Shown: positions 1 to 9,852 of the stretch, piece by piece
Numbering within the stretch: the stretch's first letter is position 1
How the letters are laid out: every line of letters begins with the position of its first letter
DNA from: Myxococcales bacterium
GTDB lineage: Bacteria; Myxococcota_A; Polyangia; Haliangiales; Haliangiaceae
NCBI GenBank assembly: GCA_016717005.1
Contig: JADJUF010000008.1
Coordinates: forward strand, 387,501-451,500
Length of the DNA: 64,000 nucleotides
Direction: 5' to 3'
Position numbers and translations under genes: made by a program
The notes under the pieces: model-generated
The model's database searches: none
Seen by the model: the letters and a program-made list of their open reading frames with translations, nothing else
What the model was told of the DNA's origin: nothing

Positions 1-162
1 TTCGGGGTTGCCCCTCGCGGCCCCCGCGCACGTCCCGTGCCCACGCGCCGCCGGGACGCGATCGTGTGAGGAGCGACGAGATCGAGGGCGGCGCGGTCGG
101 GCACGAGACCTGCGCGTCGGGCCGCGGATCGGGGCGCAACCCCGAACACGGAGATCAACGTC

Positions 163-483
163 ATGCTCGATGCACAGCAGGTCACGCTCGAACTCATCAC
201 GGTGCTCAGGTCGATCGTCGAGGAAGTGCGCCGGTGCTCGCCGGATCTGGCGGAGCAACTCCGGCGCGCCGCGACCTCGGTGGCGCTGAACCTGGCCGAG
301 GGCACGCGGCGGAGCGGCCGGGACAAGCGCCGCGTGTACCGGATCGCCGCGGCCGAGGCCCAGGAGGTCAAGAGCGCCCTCGCGGTGGCCGCCGCCTGGG
401 GCTACGTGGCGCCCGACTCGATCGCGCCGGCGCTGGCGCTCGCCGAGCGCGTCGGCGCGATGACCTACCGGCTCGGGCGGTAG
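163..483 (+). CDS. four-helix bundle protein (S23 / intervening-sequence family)
   Basis: A 106-residue, entirely helical protein of the family first found inside 23S rRNA intervening sequences and now known as free-standing 'four helix bundle protein' genes. The family mark is visible mid-protein: ATSVALNLAEGTRRSGRDK, followed by two more amphipathic helices. The length matches the family, which is about 110-120 residues. No enzymatic activity is known for the family; homologues form pentamers. The ATG at 163 follows a GC-rich leader without a strong ribosome binding site. It stands alone, with a simple-sequence tract directly downstream, and there is no rRNA in the window, so this copy is not an rRNA insertion. 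Confidence 0.85.
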   Translation: MLDAQQVTLELITVLRSIVEEVRRCSPDLAEQLRRAATSVALNLAEGTRRSGRDKRRVYRIAAAEAQEVKSALAVAAAWGYVAPDSIAPALALAERVGAMTYRLGR

Positions 484-510
484 CCCGACGGGGCCCGGCA
501 CCCGATGCCG

Positions 511-809
511 GCTTCCGGCTCCGGCTCCGGGTCCGGTTCCGGCTCCGGTTCCGGATCCGACTCCGGCTCCGACTCCGGCTCCGGTTCCGACTCTGGTTCC
601 GGTTCCGGTTCCGGCTCCGGTCCCGGTCCCCGGTTCCGACTCCGGCTCCGGTTCCGACTCCGGCTCCGGTTCCGGCTCCGGCTCCGGTTCCGGTCCCGGC
701 TCCGACATCGGCTCCGGCTCCGACTCCGGTTCCGGCTCCGGTTCCGGTCCCGGCTCCGACATCGGCTCCGGCTCCGACTCCGGTTCCGAGACCGTCTCCG
801 GCTCCGCAA
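511..809. repeat. hexanucleotide simple-sequence tract (CCGGNN)n
   Basis: About 300 bases made almost wholly of 6-base units of the form ccggct, ccggtt, ccgact, with a higher-order repeat of about 54 bases (two copies starting near 692 and 746). Because the unit is 6 bases, every reading frame is open and gives monotonous dipeptides (Gly-Ser, Pro-Glu, Arg-Leu). None of these has a convincing start, so I treat the tract as non-coding. It fills most of the 444-base gap between the genes at 163-483 and 928-2790. The rest of the gap shows only a short direct repeat (gggtgcag.gatcaa at about 899 and 917). The same hexamer occurs inside a barrel gene near 13.9 kb and at 41.8 kb. Confidence 0.9.
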
Positions 810-927
810 CCTCCGCGCGGACGCCGGCCCCGTCTCCGGGCCTCCCGCTCTACGTCACCCCGCCCGGTCGAAACCACACCCGCCGTACATCACGCACCGG
901 GTGCAGGGATCAACACGGGTGCAGAGA

Positions 928-2790
928 TCAAAACGGTACCGGGTAGCTGAACGAGCCGCCGCTCTTGGTCTTGGTGAACGACGCCTTCTTCATCGCCGTG
1001 GCGACGCACGAGCCGAGCGCCGGGTCGGGGGTGCTCTTGACGGTGACGCTGGTGACGCTGCCGTTGCCCGCCACCTTGACCGACACGAGCACCTTGCCCT
1101 TCGCCGACGACTTGGCGCTGCACGCCTTGGCGCTGGGCCGGACCTTGCTGACGCCCGCCGAGATGTCCGACTTGGTCAGGCTGTCGGGCAGGTCGCCGCC
1201 GCCGCCGCCGGTCGTGGTGCTGCCGCCGCCGCCGGTCTTCTTGCCGCCGCCGTACTTCGAGCAGCACGACGGGGGCTTGGGCGCGAGCATGCACTCGACC
1301 TCACCCATGCAGGAGCCACCGCTCGACGGGGGCGGATCCGGCGGCGGCTTGCTCGACCCGGTCGAAGGCTTGCTCGACCCGCCCGACGGCTTGTTCGACC
1401 CGCTCGACGGCTTGCTCGACCCGCTCGACGGCTTGCTCGACCCGCTGGTGGGCGGAGGGTCCGCGGGCTTGGTGACGGGGTCGGCCGGCTTGGTGCCGGG
1501 GTCGGCCGGCTTGGTGCCGGGATCCGCGGGGAGGGTCGCGCCCGGGTCCGCGGGCTTGGTGCCCGGATCCGCGGCGGTGCCCGCGGACGGATCCGGCAGG
1601 TCAGGCTTGTCGGACGGCTTGTCCTTGTCGGACGGCTCGTCCTTGTCGTTGGCCGCCACCGCCGGGGTCTTGTTGTCGCTCTTGCCCAGCACCACGACGA
1701 CCAGCACCACCGCGAGGATCGCGAGGAAGGCCACCGCGCCCAGCAGGATGTAGAGCATCTTGTTGTTGTTGCGCGACCCGCCCATCGACGGGATGATCAC
1801 CGCCGGCTCGCTGAACGCCGCCGTCGAGAACACCGGCAGGTCGTCGGCCGAGCCGACCCTGGGGCCGCCCGGCGACATGCCCGGCTTGGCGCCGCCGAGG
1901 TAGGCGCTGGCCATCGAGCGGATGTCGATCAGGCCCGAGCCCTCGCCACCGCCGTGACCCGCGGTGCCGGGCGCCGAGCTCGACGACGACGACGGCGCGG
2001 CGGCGGCGCGGGGCTGATCGCTCGCGAGCGCGGCGAGGTTGCCGAGCGAGAACAGGACCGAGTTCTCGTTGCGCTGGCCCTTCATCGACGACACCGTCGC
2101 CGGCTGGGCCGACTTGGCCTCGTTGCCGAACAGGGGCGCGTCGGCGTCCGGCGGCGCGCCGGTGCGACGGCTCGAGCGCGCGGGCTCGGCCGCCTTCTGG
2201 CCGAACAGATCGCCGCCGCCATCGTCGTCCTGCTTGGCGGCATGGGCGGCGAACACGTCGCCCGGGTCGCCCTTCGCGGGCGCCGACGGATCCTCGTAGT
2301 TGCTCGCGCCGAACATGCTGGCGACCGCGTCGGCACCGGACGACGGCTGGGCCGTGGTGGTGCTGCCGCTCGCGAGCAGGTTCGCGAAGTCGGGCACCTG
2401 CGCCAGGGGCAGCCAGTCGGCGAAGCCCTCGCGCCAGATGTACGACTCACCGTCGATCTCGCCGGCGGCGAACCGGGTCTGGACCTCGGCCACCGTCAGC
2501 GGGCCGACCTGCTCCTGGTCGACGACGATGTGCCAGACCCCCTCGTCGGCCCCGGGCGGCGGCGCGCCACCTTCGTAGCCGCCGTAGTCGTAGACCCGGG
2601 TCTCCTTCTGATCGAAGCTGCCCGGGGCGGGCGCTGCGGCCGCCGGGGCCGCCGCTTCGTCAGCGCCGCCGGTGCCCCGGACGACGATGATGTTGCTGCA
2701 CTTCTTGCAGCGAATCTTGAAGACCTTGCCTTGGACCTTCTCGTCGGCAATCGAGTACTTCGCAGAACAGGCATCGCAGACGATCTTCAT
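928..2790 (-). CDS. zinc-ribbon / GYF_2 / TonB_C-like membrane protein (AgmX/PglI type)
   Basis: A 620-residue modular envelope protein. Residues 1-35 form an MJ0042-type zinc ribbon (C5, C8, C28, C31). Residues about 83-135 match a GYF_2 domain (WHIVVDQEQVGPL, then a tryptophan-rich end). A low-complexity stretch precedes one transmembrane helix at about 345-370. A Pro/Asp/Lys- and Ser-rich spacer with repeated AD-PGTKP units follows. The last 80 residues form a TonB_C-like domain (GKVLVSVKVAGNGSV, ending in PVPF), as in the myxobacterial AgmX and PglI gliding-motility proteins. The expected topology is a cytoplasmic zinc ribbon and GYF with a periplasmic TonB_C domain. The ATG is preceded by aggaa at good spacing. 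It lies downstream of hisZ-purA on the same strand after 136 bases. A motility role is inference only. Confidence 0.85.
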   Translation of the reverse strand: MKIVCDACSAKYSIADEKVQGKVFKIRCKKCSNIIVVRGTGGADEAAAPAAAAPAPGSFDQKETRVYDYGGYEGGAPPPGADEGVWHIVVDQEQVGPLTVAEVQTRFAAGEIDGESYIWREGFADWLPLAQVPDFANLLASGSTTTAQPSSGADAVASMFGASNYEDPSAPAKGDPGDVFAAHAAKQDDDGGGDLFGQKAAEPARSSRRTGAPPDADAPLFGNEAKSAQPATVSSMKGQRNENSVLFSLGNLAALASDQPRAAAAPSSSSSSAPGTAGHGGGEGSGLIDIRSMASAYLGGAKPGMSPGGPRVGSADDLPVFSTAAFSEPAVIIPSMGGSRNNNKMLYILLGAVAFLAILAVVLVVVVLGKSDNKTPAVAANDKDEPSDKDKPSDKPDLPDPSAGTAADPGTKPADPGATLPADPGTKPADPGTKPADPVTKPADPPPTSGSSKPSSGSSKPSSGSNKPSGGSSKPSTGSSKPPPDPPPSSGGSCMGEVECMLAPKPPSCCSKYGGGKKTGGGGSTTTGGGGGDLPDSLTKSDISAGVSKVRPSAKACSAKSSAKGKVLVSVKVAGNGSVTSVTVKSTPDPALGSCVATAMKKASFTKTKSGGSFSYPVPF

Positions 2791-2926
2791 GGTCGTTCCT
2801 AAATTCTCGCCGTTCGCGAGAGGTCGTTCGAGGGCTTGGAACCCCCGGCCCCCTCGGACCTTGGAGAAATCGTATCACCCGCCACGACGCCTTCGCCACT
2901 CCTGGGCGGCCGCTTCCGCCGCGACT

Positions 2927-4216
2927 TCACTCGCGAAACGGATCACGCAGGACGATCGTCTCGTCCCGATCCGGGCCCACCGACACCAGGTAGAACGGCA
3001 CGCCGGCCAGGCGCTCGACGGTGTCGACGTACTGGCGCGTCGTGGGCGGCAGGTCGTCGAAGCTCCGGATCCCTGCCAGCGACGTCCAGCCGGGGTAGCT
3101 CGCGAACACCGGCTCGGCCCGGGCGATGTCGTCGGGGTCGGTCGGCAGCTCGTCGAGCTCGCGGCCGTCGATCTTGTAGGCGACGCAGACCCGGACCTCG
3201 GGCAGCCCGGCCAGCACGTCGAGCTTGGTCAGCGCCAGCCCATCCATGCCCGAGAGCCGCACGCCCAGGCGCAGGGCCGGCAGATCCAGCCAGCCGCACC
3301 GCCGCGGCCGACCGGTGGTGGCGCCGAACTCGCCGCCGGCCTGCCGCAGCGCCTCGGCCGCGTCGCCGTGCAGCTCGGTCGGGAACGGCCCGGCCCCGAC
3401 CCGCGTGGCGTAGGCCTTGGTGATGCCGACGACGCGATCGATCTTCGACGGCCCGATGCCGGTCGACTGGCAGGCGCCCGCGGCGATCGTCGACGACGAC
3501 GTCACGAACGGGTACGTGCCGTGATCGAGATCGAGCAGCGTGCCCTGGGCGCCCTCGAACAGCACGTTGACCCCGGCCTTGATCTTCTCGGCCACGAACC
3601 GGCTGGCGTCGCCGACGTGGGGCCGCAGCGCCGCGCCGGCGGCGAGCGCGTCGGCGATCCAGCCCTCGATCTCGGCCGCGGTCGGCGCCGCGCCGCCGAA
3701 GTGGAGCATGATCGGCACCAGCTCGTCGAGGTTGGCCGCGACCAGGTCGCGCAGGCGCTCGGGCCGGAACAGATCGCGGATGCGCACGCCCCGGCGCGCG
3801 GCCTTGGCCTCGTAGGCCGGGCCGATGCCGCGGCGGGTGGTGCCGATCGCGCCCTTGCGGCCCTCGCGCAGCTCCTCGACGCGCTTGTGGTACGGCAGGA
3901 TCACGTGGGCGTCCTGGCCGATCAGCAGCTCCCCGTGGGCGAGGAGGCCCCGCGCGGTGAGCTCGGCGATCTCGTCGAGCAGGGTGCGGGGATCGATCAC
4001 CATGCCACCGCCGAGCACGCACGGCTTGCCCGGGTGGCACACGCCCGACGGCACCAGGTGCGTGACCAGCTTCTGGCCCTTGATGACCAGCGTGTGGCCG
4101 GCGTTGGCGCCACCGCCGTAGCGCACGACGGTGTCGGCCGCCTCGGCGTAGAGATCCACGACCTTGCCCTTGCCCTCATCGCCCCACTGGGCGCCGACCA
4201 CGATCACGACGGACAT
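2927..4216 (-). CDS. purA: adenylosuccinate synthetase
   Basis: Catalyses the GTP-dependent joining of aspartate to IMP, the first committed step to AMP. The 429-residue length is normal. The N-terminus has the P-loop-like GAQWGDEGKGKVVDLY, followed by NAGHTL, GTTRRGIGPAYEAK, the substrate loop TSSSTIAAG, and the arginine/tryptophan region TTGRPRRCGW. The frame stays open further upstream, but this ATG is chosen because the conserved start MSVVIVVGAQWGDEG sits here with an aaggag site six bases before it. hisZ ends 22 bases upstream on the same strand, the familiar hisZ-purA pairing, so the two are likely co-transcribed. Confidence 0.97.
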   Translation of the reverse strand: MSVVIVVGAQWGDEGKGKVVDLYAEAADTVVRYGGGANAGHTLVIKGQKLVTHLVPSGVCHPGKPCVLGGGMVIDPRTLLDEIAELTARGLLAHGELLIGQDAHVILPYHKRVEELREGRKGAIGTTRRGIGPAYEAKAARRGVRIRDLFRPERLRDLVAANLDELVPIMLHFGGAAPTAAEIEGWIADALAAGAALRPHVGDASRFVAEKIKAGVNVLFEGAQGTLLDLDHGTYPFVTSSSTIAAGACQSTGIGPSKIDRVVGITKAYATRVGAGPFPTELHGDAAEALRQAGGEFGATTGRPRRCGWLDLPALRLGVRLSGMDGLALTKLDVLAGLPEVRVCVAYKIDGRELDELPTDPDDIARAEPVFASYPGWTSLAGIRSFDDLPPTTRQYVDTVERLAGVPFYLVSVGPDRDETIVLRDPFRE

Positions 4217-4238
4217 CGGAGGCTCCTTGGTTCCTGGA

Positions 4239-5543
4239 TCAGCGCGCGGGTGCGCCCGCGAAGATAGTGGCGAGCGCGCCGCCGTCACCAGCGATCGCGG
4301 CGGCGATCGCGGCGGGCGGGATCGCGACCTCGCCGGCCGCGGTCGTGAGGCGGGCCGCGGCCACGTCGAGGACGTGCGACCAGCCGGTCTCGGCGGCGTA
4401 GCCCGGGGGCAGCGGCGCGCCGACGTCACGCGACGGCAGGTGGGGCGCGGCCCGGACGTCGGCGCCGCGCAGGGCCGCGGCGATGCGCGCGGCGTCGGCG
4501 ACGGCCGCGGCGACCACCAGCACGCCCGGCGGCGGCTCGGGCGCGGCCAGGCCGATCGCCCGCTGGGCGCCGGCGATGGCCTCGATGTCGACCGCGAAGC
4601 CGACCGCGCCGGTCGGCCGACCGTAGCGACCGACCAGGCCGTCGTAGCGACCGCCGCGGACGATCGCGTCGGCGGCGCCGCGCGCGTAGCCGGCGAAGCG
4701 CACGCCGGTGTAGTACTCGAAGCCGCGCCCGAGGCCGAGGTCGGCCGACAGCCGGGTCATCGGCGCCAGCACGGCGATCCGCGCCGCCAGATCGGCCAGC
4801 GCCACCAGGGCGGCCTGGGTCCGCGGGGTCCACGACAGCGCCTGGGCCCGGGCCAGCACAAGGCCGATCGGCCCCCACAGCTCGACCAGCTCGACCAGCC
4901 GCGCGCGGTCGGCCTCGGCCAGACCGGCGGCGGCGCGGGCGACCGCGTGGCGATCCTTGCGCGCGAGCGCGGTGGCCAGGGCGGCGCGGACCTCGCCGTC
5001 GGCGACCGCCGCGAGCGCCTCGGTCGCGAACGCGACGTGGCCCAGATCGATCTGCACGTCGGCCAGGCCGGTCGCGGCCAGCGCGGTCGCGGCCAGCGCG
5101 ATCGTCTCGGCGTCGGCGTCGATGCCGTCGGCGCCGATCAGCTCGATGCCGGCCTGGAGGATCTCGCGCTGCGCCAGCGCGCCGTGGCCGGCCGCGACCA
5201 GGCGATTGACCGAGCCCTCGTAGCACAGCCGCACCGGGCCGCCGACGTCGGCCAGCCGGGTCGCCGCGAGCCGCGCCACCTGCGGCGTGATGTCGGGCCG
5301 CAGCGCCACGACCTCGCCGGTGCCGGGCTCGACGAACCGGATCGCCGCGGCCCGGGCGTCGACGCCGAGGCCGCGCTCGAGCACGTCGGCGCACTCGAAC
5401 ACCGGCGTGATGATGCGGGCGTAGCCCCAGGCCTCGAACGTCGCCAGCAGGCGCTCGGCGATGCCGCGGCGACGCGCGGCCGCGCGCGGCAAGAAGTCGC
5501 GGACGCCGGCGGGCAGGCGGACAGGGCTGGGCGTGGTCGTCAT
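4239..5543 (-). CDS. hisZ: ATP phosphoribosyltransferase regulatory subunit
   Basis: A 434-residue paralogue of histidyl-tRNA synthetase that acts as the regulatory partner of short-form HisG at the first step of histidine synthesis. The start LPAGVRDFLP and the motif-2-like RPDITPQVARLAATRL are typical. GRGFEYYTGVRF and GGRYDGLVGRYG are the remaining class II core landmarks. HisZ rather than HisS is preferred because of the alanine-rich, degenerate C-terminus lacking an evident anticodon-binding domain, and because of the purA neighbour. HisG is not in the window. A divergent HisS is the alternative. Confidence 0.88.
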   Translation of the reverse strand: MTTTPSPVRLPAGVRDFLPRAAARRRGIAERLLATFEAWGYARIITPVFECADVLERGLGVDARAAAIRFVEPGTGEVVALRPDITPQVARLAATRLADVGGPVRLCYEGSVNRLVAAGHGALAQREILQAGIELIGADGIDADAETIALAATALAATGLADVQIDLGHVAFATEALAAVADGEVRAALATALARKDRHAVARAAAGLAEADRARLVELVELWGPIGLVLARAQALSWTPRTQAALVALADLAARIAVLAPMTRLSADLGLGRGFEYYTGVRFAGYARGAADAIVRGGRYDGLVGRYGRPTGAVGFAVDIEAIAGAQRAIGLAAPEPPPGVLVVAAAVADAARIAAALRGADVRAAPHLPSRDVGAPLPPGYAAETGWSHVLDVAAARLTTAAGEVAIPPAAIAAAIAGDGGALATIFAGAPAR

Positions 5544-5624
5544 GGGTTCGGCACGGTCAACGGTGGAGCGCGGTCTGGGAGGTCACGGCGGGTGAGGTCA
5601 CGGCGGATCTGATCACCGCGGCGA

Positions 5625-6404
5625 TCACAGCGGCGTCGGCACCGGCACGAAGTGGACCGACAGCGCCGGGAACTGACGGCGCAGCTCGTCGGCGACCCGG
5701 GTCGGGCCGTAGACCTCGGTCGCGTAGTGCCCGGCGGCGATCAAGGTGATCTGCAGCTCGCGCGCGAGCTCACCGGCGCGCTCGGCCAGCTCGCCGGTCA
5801 CGTACAGATCGCACCCGGCCGCGGCGGCGGCCTCGACCAGATCGCCGGCGCCGCCGGAGCACAGCCCGACCTTGCGCACGATCGGCGGGCCGTACGGGAA
5901 CACGAACGGCGCGGCCCGCTGCCCGAGCACGCCGGCCGTGACCCGGCCGATCGCCTCGTCGCGGGTCAGCTCGGTCGCCCAGCTCCCGGCCAGGCCCAGC
6001 GCGGTGCCGCGCACGTCGCCGAACGCGGTGCGGTCGGCCAGGGCCAGGCCGATCGCGTCGGCGAGGCCGGTGTTGTTGCCAAGGCGCGCGTGCTTGTCGA
6101 GCGGCAGGTGGTAGGCGGCCAGCGAGATGTCGTTGGCGAGCAGCAGCTTGAGCCGGCGCGCGGTCGGCCCGGTCACCAGCGGCAGGCCGCCGCCCCAGAT
6201 GAGCCCGTGGTGGACGACCACCAGATCGGCGCCGAGGTCGAGCGCGCGCTCGAACAGCGTCTGGTTGGCCGAGACCCCGGTGACCACGGTGTCGACCTCG
6301 GGCGCGCCCTCGACCTGGAGCCCGTTGGGGCCGTAGTCGCGGAAGCGATCGATCTCGAGCGTCGCGTCGAGGTACGCGACCACATCGCGCAGGTGGACGG
6401 TCAT
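5625..6404 (-). CDS. Nif3-like dinuclear metal-centre protein
   Basis: A 259-residue member of the Nif3/YbgI/GTP cyclohydrolase 1 type 2-like family, ring-forming hexamers with two metals per subunit and no agreed substrate. The metal ligands are visible: VVVHHGLIWGG in the first half and GHYATEVYGP near the end. YGPNGLQVEG at the N-terminus is the family signature. The frame continues 35 codons upstream, but the start MTVHLRDVVAYLD aligns with the family. It is divergent from the mutase gene at 6509, with 104 bases between them that must hold both promoters. Confidence 0.9.
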   Translation of the reverse strand: MTVHLRDVVAYLDATLEIDRFRDYGPNGLQVEGAPEVDTVVTGVSANQTLFERALDLGADLVVVHHGLIWGGGLPLVTGPTARRLKLLLANDISLAAYHLPLDKHARLGNNTGLADAIGLALADRTAFGDVRGTALGLAGSWATELTRDEAIGRVTAGVLGQRAAPFVFPYGPPIVRKVGLCSGGAGDLVEAAAAAGCDLYVTGELAERAGELARELQITLIAAGHYATEVYGPTRVADELRRQFPALSVHFVPVPTPL

Positions 6405-6508
6405 CGGCGGCGGACCATACCGCTCCGGCCGCGCCGGGGCGAGCGCGGGAGCGTCGCGAACGCCGGTCGATCGCCGCAAGCCCGCGCGTGCGTGGTAAAC
6501 GAGCGTCA

Positions 6509-8137
<1,629 letters not shown>

Positions 8138-8159
8138 CCTCGGCGCCGAGCCCTGGGCG

Positions 8160-8582
8160 ATGATCTGCCCCACGTGCGAGGTCGCGAGCGCGCCCGGCGC
8201 GGTGTTCTGCGCCCGCTGCGGCGCCAGCTTCGTCGGGCTGCGCGACCTCCCGCCCGAGCCGTACCGCGCCCAGGGCGCGAGCGCGCCGCAGCCGTACCAG
8301 CCCCAGCCGTACCCGCCCCAGCCGTACCCGCCCCAGCCGTACCCGCCCCAGCCGTACCCGCCCCAGCCGTACGCGATGGTCCCGGTCATGCCGATGGCGA
8401 TGGCGCCGTGGCGGTGCATGCGCTGCGGCTACGCCGGCCAGGCGATGATGGTCCAGAAGATCTCGTCGGGCGGCTGGGTGTTGTTCGCGGTGCTGCTGTT
8501 GTTCTTCTTCCCGCTGTGCTGGATCGGGCTGCTCATGAAGGACACCCGCTGCCAGTGCCCGATGTGCCGGGTCATGTACTGA
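8160..8582 (+). CDS. double zinc-ribbon protein with LITAF-like membrane domain
   Basis: 140 residues in three parts. An N-terminal zinc ribbon (C3, C6, C17, C20) is followed by a proline/tyrosine spacer of five-residue YPPQP repeats. The C-terminal domain has a CxxC pair (C86, C89), a strongly hydrophobic stretch at 105-125, and a second CxxC pair (C133, C136) preceded by KDTRCQC. CxxC-hydrophobic-KDxxCxCPxC is the layout of the LITAF/SIMPLE domain, a monotopic membrane-inserted zinc ribbon best known from eukaryotic endosomal proteins. It starts 22 bases after the mutase stop, so it may be co-transcribed, but no functional link is evident. Confidence 0.75.
   Translation: MICPTCEVASAPGAVFCARCGASFVGLRDLPPEPYRAQGASAPQPYQPQPYPPQPYPPQPYPPQPYPPQPYAMVPVMPMAMAPWRCMRCGYAGQAMMVQKISSGGWVLFAVLLLFFFPLCWIGLLMKDTRCQCPMCRVMY
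8288..8373 (+). repeat. 15-base tandem repeat encoding YPPQP
   Basis: About five near-perfect copies of a 15-base unit (cagccgtacccgccc) inside the preceding gene. It keeps the reading frame and forms the flexible linker between its two zinc-binding ends. Copy-number change would alter linker length only. Confidence 0.85.
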
Positions 8583-8629
8583 CGCGGGTCACGTCCTGAC
8601 GCGGGTCACGTACTGACGCGGATCACCGG
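8579..8629. repeat. three 17-base tandem repeats at a convergent gene end
   Basis: Three copies of ctgacgcgggtcacgt plus one base, starting at 8579, 8596 and 8613. The first copy contains the TGA stop of the LITAF-like gene and the last runs into the tonB stop on the other strand. Each unit has the imperfect dyad tgac-gcg-ggtca. The array spans the whole junction between the two converging genes. It could slow convergent transcription, but no terminator U-tract is present. Confidence 0.8.
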
Positions 8630-9429
8630 GCCTCCTGCAGCACGAACCGGATCTTGAAGCCGCGCACGCGCACCGGCACCGGCTCGCCGCCGCGCTCGCC
8701 GGGGCTGAACGGACAGGTGCGCAGGGCCTCGATCGCGGCCTCGGACAGGCCGTTGGGCAGGCCCTCCACCACGACGATGTCGCGGGCGCGGCCGCGCGCG
8801 TCGACGATCAGGTCGAGCACGACCGTGCCCTCGGTCGCGGCCGCCCGGGCCGCGTCGGTGTAGGCGCCGGCGCAGCGCCCCCGCGGCAGCGGCATCCGGG
8901 TCACCTCGGCCGCTGGGACTGGATCGCCGGTGCCGCGGGCCGCGGGGCCCGCCGAGCCGGTGCCGGCCCCACCGCCCGTCCCGGGCCGGCTCGAGTTGCC
9001 GATCGGCACCGCCGGGCCGGTGCCCCCTTGCGACGTGCTCTCCATGGTCGCGCCGAACACCGGCGGCCCGGCGGCGCCGGGCACGATCGCGCCGGACTCG
9101 GCGCCCGGGGTGGCGCTCGGCGTCGACGTCGGCGGCGCCGGGGCCGCCGGCGTCGTGGGCTGGGTCGGGCTGCGCGGCGCCGGCGGGCGCGGCCGCGGCG
9201 GCGGTTGCACCGGCGTCGGGGGCGGCGGCGCCGGCGGCGGCTCCGGCGACGGCAACTCCGGCGGCGGCTCGATCGGCGTCGGCGCCGGCGGCGGGGCGAC
9301 CACGCGGATGTCGACCCGCTGCGCCACCTTCGGCGGCGTGCGCTCGGGTAGCTCGTCGAGCACGCGCGCCAGGACCGCGTGCGCGAGCAGCGATCCGGCG
9401 GCGCAGATGATGAGGCGGTTGACGCTCAC
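8623..9429 (-). CDS. tonB: TonB family energy transducer
   Basis: 268 residues. An uncleaved signal anchor at about 3-25 precedes a Pro-rich periplasmic spacer at about 45-110 and a long Gly/Pro/Ser/Thr linker. The C-terminal TonB domain follows, with YTDAARAAATEGTVVLDLIVDARG, AIEALRTCPFSPG and a final GFKIRFVL strand. It would couple the inner-membrane proton-driven ExbB/ExbD motor to an outer-membrane receptor. The GTG start at 9429 is chosen because it overlaps the exbD stop as GTGA and has gggagg just upstream; the frame is open further back inside exbD. It is the last gene of the envelope operon. Confidence 0.88.
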   Translation of the reverse strand: MSVNRLIICAAGSLLAHAVLARVLDELPERTPPKVAQRVDIRVVAPPPAPTPIEPPPELPSPEPPPAPPPPTPVQPPPRPRPPAPRSPTQPTTPAAPAPPTSTPSATPGAESGAIVPGAAGPPVFGATMESTSQGGTGPAVPIGNSSRPGTGGGAGTGSAGPAARGTGDPVPAAEVTRMPLPRGRCAGAYTDAARAAATEGTVVLDLIVDARGRARDIVVVEGLPNGLSEAAIEALRTCPFSPGERGGEPVPVRVRGFKIRFVLQEAR

Positions 9430-9851
9430 GGACCTCCCGGCGCGATCAGCCCGGCCGGATCGATCTGGATCGCGAACGAGGTCATGCCCGCGTTCTTGAT
9501 CGCGTCGATCACCCACACGACCCGGCCGTGGGCGACCGCGCGATCGCCGACGATGACCGCCTGGGCCTTGGGATCGGCCGCCACCGCGGCGCGCACCGCG
9601 GCCTGGAGCTCGGCCGGCGTCACCGCCGCGGCGTTGAGCGCCAGCGCGCCGTCGCGGGTGAGCGTGATCGTCAGGGTCGTCGGCGGCGCCGCGGCGGCCG
9701 AGCTGGCCCGCGGCAGGTCGACCGCGATCGCCTGGCGCGCGATCAGGTGGGCGGTCAGCATGAAGATGATCAACAGCACCAGCATGATGTCGACCAGCGG
9801 CGTCACGTTGATCTCGGCGACGATGCCGCGGCGACGGGTCGTGCCGGCCAC
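9426..9851 (-). CDS. exbD: ExbD/TolR-type biopolymer transport protein
   Basis: 141 residues with one N-terminal transmembrane helix and a periplasmic domain. The proton-conducting aspartate D21 sits in NVTPLVDIMLVLLIIFM, the family hallmark. The periplasmic part ends with the expected beta-alpha-beta unit (AVIVGDRAVAHGRVVWVIDAIKNAG). It forms the motor with the adjacent ExbB. The GTG start lies one base past the exbB stop with a ggagg site. The stop is shared with the start of tonB (GTGA overlap). Confidence 0.93.
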   Translation of the reverse strand: MAGTTRRRGIVAEINVTPLVDIMLVLLIIFMLTAHLIARQAIAVDLPRASSAAAAPPTTLTITLTRDGALALNAAAVTPAELQAAVRAAVAADPKAQAVIVGDRAVAHGRVVWVIDAIKNAGMTSFAIQIDPAGLIAPGGP

Positions 9852-9852
9852 G

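Noticed and set aside
511..809. Coding gene made of Pro-Glu, Gly-Ser or Arg-rich dipeptides in the hexamer tract
   Set aside because: All six frames stay open simply because the unit is six bases; no start site, signal or conserved end fits.
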